From positions 1,646 through 6,702 of the forward strand of contig KL568534.1 of the NCBI GenBank assembly GCA_000715605.1: a stretch of 5,057 nucleotides of DNA. The letters are read 5' to 3'. Below the pieces are notes generated by a model, which searched no databases, was not told the origin of the DNA, and saw only the letters and a list, made by a program, of their open reading frames with translations. The position numbers and the translations under genes were made by a program. Of the stretch, positions 3,380-5,057 are shown piece after piece (within the stretch, counting starts at the first letter, position 1; each line of letters starts with the position of its first letter). Source of the DNA: Streptomyces speibonae (GTDB lineage: Bacteria > Actinomycetota > Actinomycetes > Streptomycetales > Streptomycetaceae).

Positions 3380-4901
3380 ACGCGATGAAGGAGCGTGGGC
3401 TCGCGGGTGTCGGGAGGATGTGGGCGAGCTGCTGGGCCGCGGCGATCAGGGCGCGGTCGGACAGGTACGGGCCGATGATCTGGAGTGCGAGCGGCAGGCC
3501 GGTGTTCGTGCTGCCGGCGGGGAGCACGATCGAGGGCAGGCCGACGGGGCCGGCGAGGTTGATCCAAGTTGTCTGGTCGTAGAAGGACCGGCGTTCGCCG
3601 TCGACGGTGATGTGGCGCTGGGGCGGCGGGACGGAGGTCTGGTCGTCGACGGCCGCGGTCGGTGTTGCCGGCGTGATGAGGATGTCGTGTTCGGTGAAGT
3701 AGTCGGCCCACTGGTTGCGGAGCTTCTGGCGGTCCTCGTCGGCGCGCGCCCAGTCGCGGTGCCGCATGGTGCGTGACGTGAGGTAGAGGGCGTTGGGGTC
3801 GTCGTCGGGGAGCGCGTCGGCGGCTTCGCAGTCGGCGGCGAAGGCCTTGTCGTCGGCGGACGCGGCGGCGGTGGCGTACATCAGCCGTTGGAACAGGTGG
3901 TCGCTGGTGGCGAGGTCGACGGGCCGGGTGTTGTCGTCGATGGTGGCGCCGGCGGTGCGGACGAGCCGGGTGACCCGGTCGAGGAGGCCGCGGGTCGCGG
4001 AGTCGACGCGGCAGTGGTCGTCATCCGCCCACAGGCCGATGCGGTACTGGCGCAGGCTGGTGAACTTCGGGGCCGGGAGGTCGATGCGCCAGGCGGCGGC
4101 GTCGGCGGGGGCCGGAGCGGCGATTACGTCCAGGAGGACGTCCAGGTCTGCGGCCGTGCGGGCGATCGGGCCGAGGGCGAGCATGTCGGAGCTGGTGAGC
4201 CATCCCGGCGGGCGCGGGATGTGGCCGCGGGTCGGCACAATGGGCGCGGCGCCGCGGGAGGTGCGCAGGGCGTAGACGCCGCAGTACGCGGCCGGGAGGC
4301 GCAGGGAGCCGGCGAGGTCGGAGCCGACCTCCAGTGCGGTGAGGCCGGCGGCGACGGCCGCGGCCGGGCCGCCGGAGGAGCCGCCCGCGGTCCTGGTCTC
4401 GTCGAAGGGGTTCTTCGTCCTGCCGAAGACCGGGTTCGACGTCTGGATGTCCTGGCACATGGCCGGCACGTTCGTCTTGCCGATGATGACGGCGCCGGCC
4501 GCGCGGAGCAGGGCGACGACGTCGGCGTCCCGGGAGGGCACGTGGTCGGTCAGCTCGGGGGACCCGCAGGTGGTGCGCAGGCCTTTGGTCTCGAGGGCGT
4601 CCTTGAGGGTGATGGGCAGGCCGTGGAGGGGGCCGAGGGTGGTGCCGGTCGTCGCGAGGTGGTGGTCGGCGGCGTCGGCTGCGGCACGGGCACCGGGGAG
4701 GTCGAGCGTCACCACGGCGTTGAGGCCGGGATTGACCTCCGCCAGGTGCGCGAGGGTCTGGTCGAGCAGTGAGCGAGCGGTGATCTGCCGACAGCGCAGT
4801 GCGTGGAGCTGGGCGCGCGCAGAGGACCGGTACGGGGCGGTGGGGTCCATGACGTCCTGCGCGCTGGTCGTGGCATCGGCAAGCAAGGTACGACGGTTCA
4901 C
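3378..4901 (-). CDS. Amidase signature family hydrolase (507 aa)
   Basis: Hydrolyses carbon-nitrogen bonds of amides through a Ser-cisSer-Lys triad; probably cytoplasmic. GTG 4901 is chosen because AGGAG lies seven bases upstream. An upstream GTG in the same frame (5033) would add 44 Pro/Gly/Arg-rich residues with no domain and overlap the histidine kinase fragment. The triad is complete: Lys100 (LPITLKDALETKG), Ser175 (TAGGSSGGPAAA) and nucleophile Ser199 (VGSDLAGSLRLPAAYCG). The spacings of 75 and 24 residues equal those of mammalian FAAH (Lys142, Ser217, Ser241). The oxyanion loop reads D-L-A-G-S where many members have D-I-G-G-S. Later segments RGHIPRPPGW, LALGPIART and LITPATPTAA, plus the C-terminal PVGLPSIVLPAG, are normal for the family, and the length is usual. 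The N-terminus (NRRTLL) lacks a hydrophobic segment, so it is not a Tat signal. No partner gene is visible, and the substrate cannot be inferred. Confidence 0.93.
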   Translation of the reverse strand: MNRRTLLADATTSAQDVMDPTAPYRSSARAQLHALRCRQITARSLLDQTLAHLAEVNPGLNAVVTLDLPGARAAADAADHHLATTGTTLGPLHGLPITLKDALETKGLRTTCGSPELTDHVPSRDADVVALLRAAGAVIIGKTNVPAMCQDIQTSNPVFGRTKNPFDETRTAGGSSGGPAAAVAAGLTALEVGSDLAGSLRLPAAYCGVYALRTSRGAAPIVPTRGHIPRPPGWLTSSDMLALGPIARTAADLDVLLDVIAAPAPADAAAWRIDLPAPKFTSLRQYRIGLWADDDHCRVDSATRGLLDRVTRLVRTAGATIDDNTRPVDLATSDHLFQRLMYATAAASADDKAFAADCEAADALPDDDPNALYLTSRTMRHRDWARADEDRQKLRNQWADYFTEHDILITPATPTAAVDDQTSVPPPQRHITVDGERRSFYDQTTWINLAGPVGLPSIVLPAGSTNTGLPLALQIIGPYLSDRALIAAAQQLAHILPTPASPRSFIA

Positions 4902-4908
4902 GTACGGG

Positions 4909-4913
4909 CTCCT
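4909..4913 (-). promoter_or_regulatory. Ribosome binding site deciding the amidase start
   Basis: On the minus strand AGGAG is followed by seven bases (CCCGTAC) and then GTG 4901. The next in-frame candidate, ATG at residue 18, has a poorer site. No convincing -35/-10 pair is visible between here and the window edge. Confidence 0.65.
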
Positions 4914-4991
4914 GGTGCGCTCTGCGTCTTCCCCTCGTGCGGCGGGGTGAAGTAGGCCGCTACGCGGACCCGTGCCGGGCGCCGCGCCGGG

Positions 4992-5057
4992 ATGGAGGCC
5001 CAGCGTAAGGCGGTGGTCAGCGGCATCGCGCACGAACCGCGCGGCCCGCTGACCAGC
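4992..5057 (+). pseudogene. Sensor histidine kinase H-box fragment, running off the window
   Basis: ATG 4992 opens a frame reading MEAQRKAVVSGIAHEPRGPL then TS at the window edge. This matches the dimerisation and phosphoacceptor segment of HisKA histidine kinases, typically R-K-x-V-S-x-I-A-H-E-L-R-T-P-L-T; the phosphorylated residue would be His14 (codon 5031-5033). Two conserved positions differ: Leu is Pro16 and Thr is Gly18. In a normal kinase, sensor and HAMP domains precede this point by many residues. Here a TAG at 4953-4955 closes the frame, and none of the three frames upstream resembles HAMP. It therefore looks like a truncated or decayed kinase, though a short cytoplasmic kinase cannot be excluded without the DNA to the right. 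It is divergent to the amidase. Confidence 0.5.

Noticed and set aside
3888..4772. Long plus-strand frame of 294 codons rich in Gly, Ala, Val, Glu and Asp
   Set aside because: It is antisense to the amidase, whose catalytic motifs and codon bias are clear; the composition is the usual shadow of a high-GC gene. The frame at 3793-4275 and the one at 4339-4950 are rejected for the same reason.
4902..5033. Upstream in-frame extension of the amidase to 551 residues
   Set aside because: The added 44 residues are Pro/Gly/Arg-rich with no domain and are antisense to the histidine kinase fragment; GTG 4901 has the good ribosome binding site.
1..5057. CRISPR array, tRNA, rRNA or replication origin
   Set aside because: No regularly spaced repeats, no cloverleaf or rRNA-like segments, and no iteron or DnaA-box cluster were seen on either strand.

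Overview
The window looks like chromosomal or accessory DNA of a high-GC actinomycete, most probably Streptomyces. Third codon positions are strongly G/C, GTG starts follow purine-rich ribosome binding sites, and the transposases and enzymes resemble Streptomyces families. This assignment comes from composition and family resemblance only.

Layout, left to right. Positions 1-481 hold a cluster of very short reading frames on the plus strand, joined by stop/start overlaps (TGATG at 199-203, GTGA at 410-413). Two of them contain one predicted membrane helix each. None is recognised; they may be the decayed edge of a small-protein operon. Positions 498-629 are the C-terminal remnant of an IS5-type transposase. 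Positions ~717-1586 are an apparently complete IS5-family insertion sequence with an intact 255-residue DDE transposase. Positions 1724-2548 encode a metallo-beta-lactamase-fold hydrolase whose first metal motif reads H-x-D-x-D-H instead of H-x-H-x-D-H. After a perfect 9-bp inverted repeat (2590-2610) come two transposase scraps facing each other: the left end of a second, related IS5 element (2636-2721, plus) and the frameshifted N-terminus of another IS5-type transposase (2723-2886, minus). Positions ~2890-3378 contain no gene I can defend, only two weak coding-like scraps on the minus strand. Positions 3378-4901 (minus) encode a complete amidase-signature enzyme of 507 residues with an intact Ser-Ser-Lys triad. 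At the right edge (4992-5057, plus) a short frame matches the phosphoacceptor H-box of a sensor histidine kinase and runs off the window.

Only three genes look complete: the transposase, the MBL-fold hydrolase and the amidase. The two enzymes have no visible functional link. They are on opposite strands and separated by about 830 bases of transposase debris, which suggests a rearrangement-prone accessory region, not a pathway operon. The MBL gene is bracketed by two related IS5 left ends in the same orientation, which recalls a decayed composite transposon. I found no tRNA, rRNA, CRISPR array, phage module or convincing new multi-gene system. The items most worth a second look are the altered metal motif, the isolated histidine kinase H-box, and the nested IS scars.
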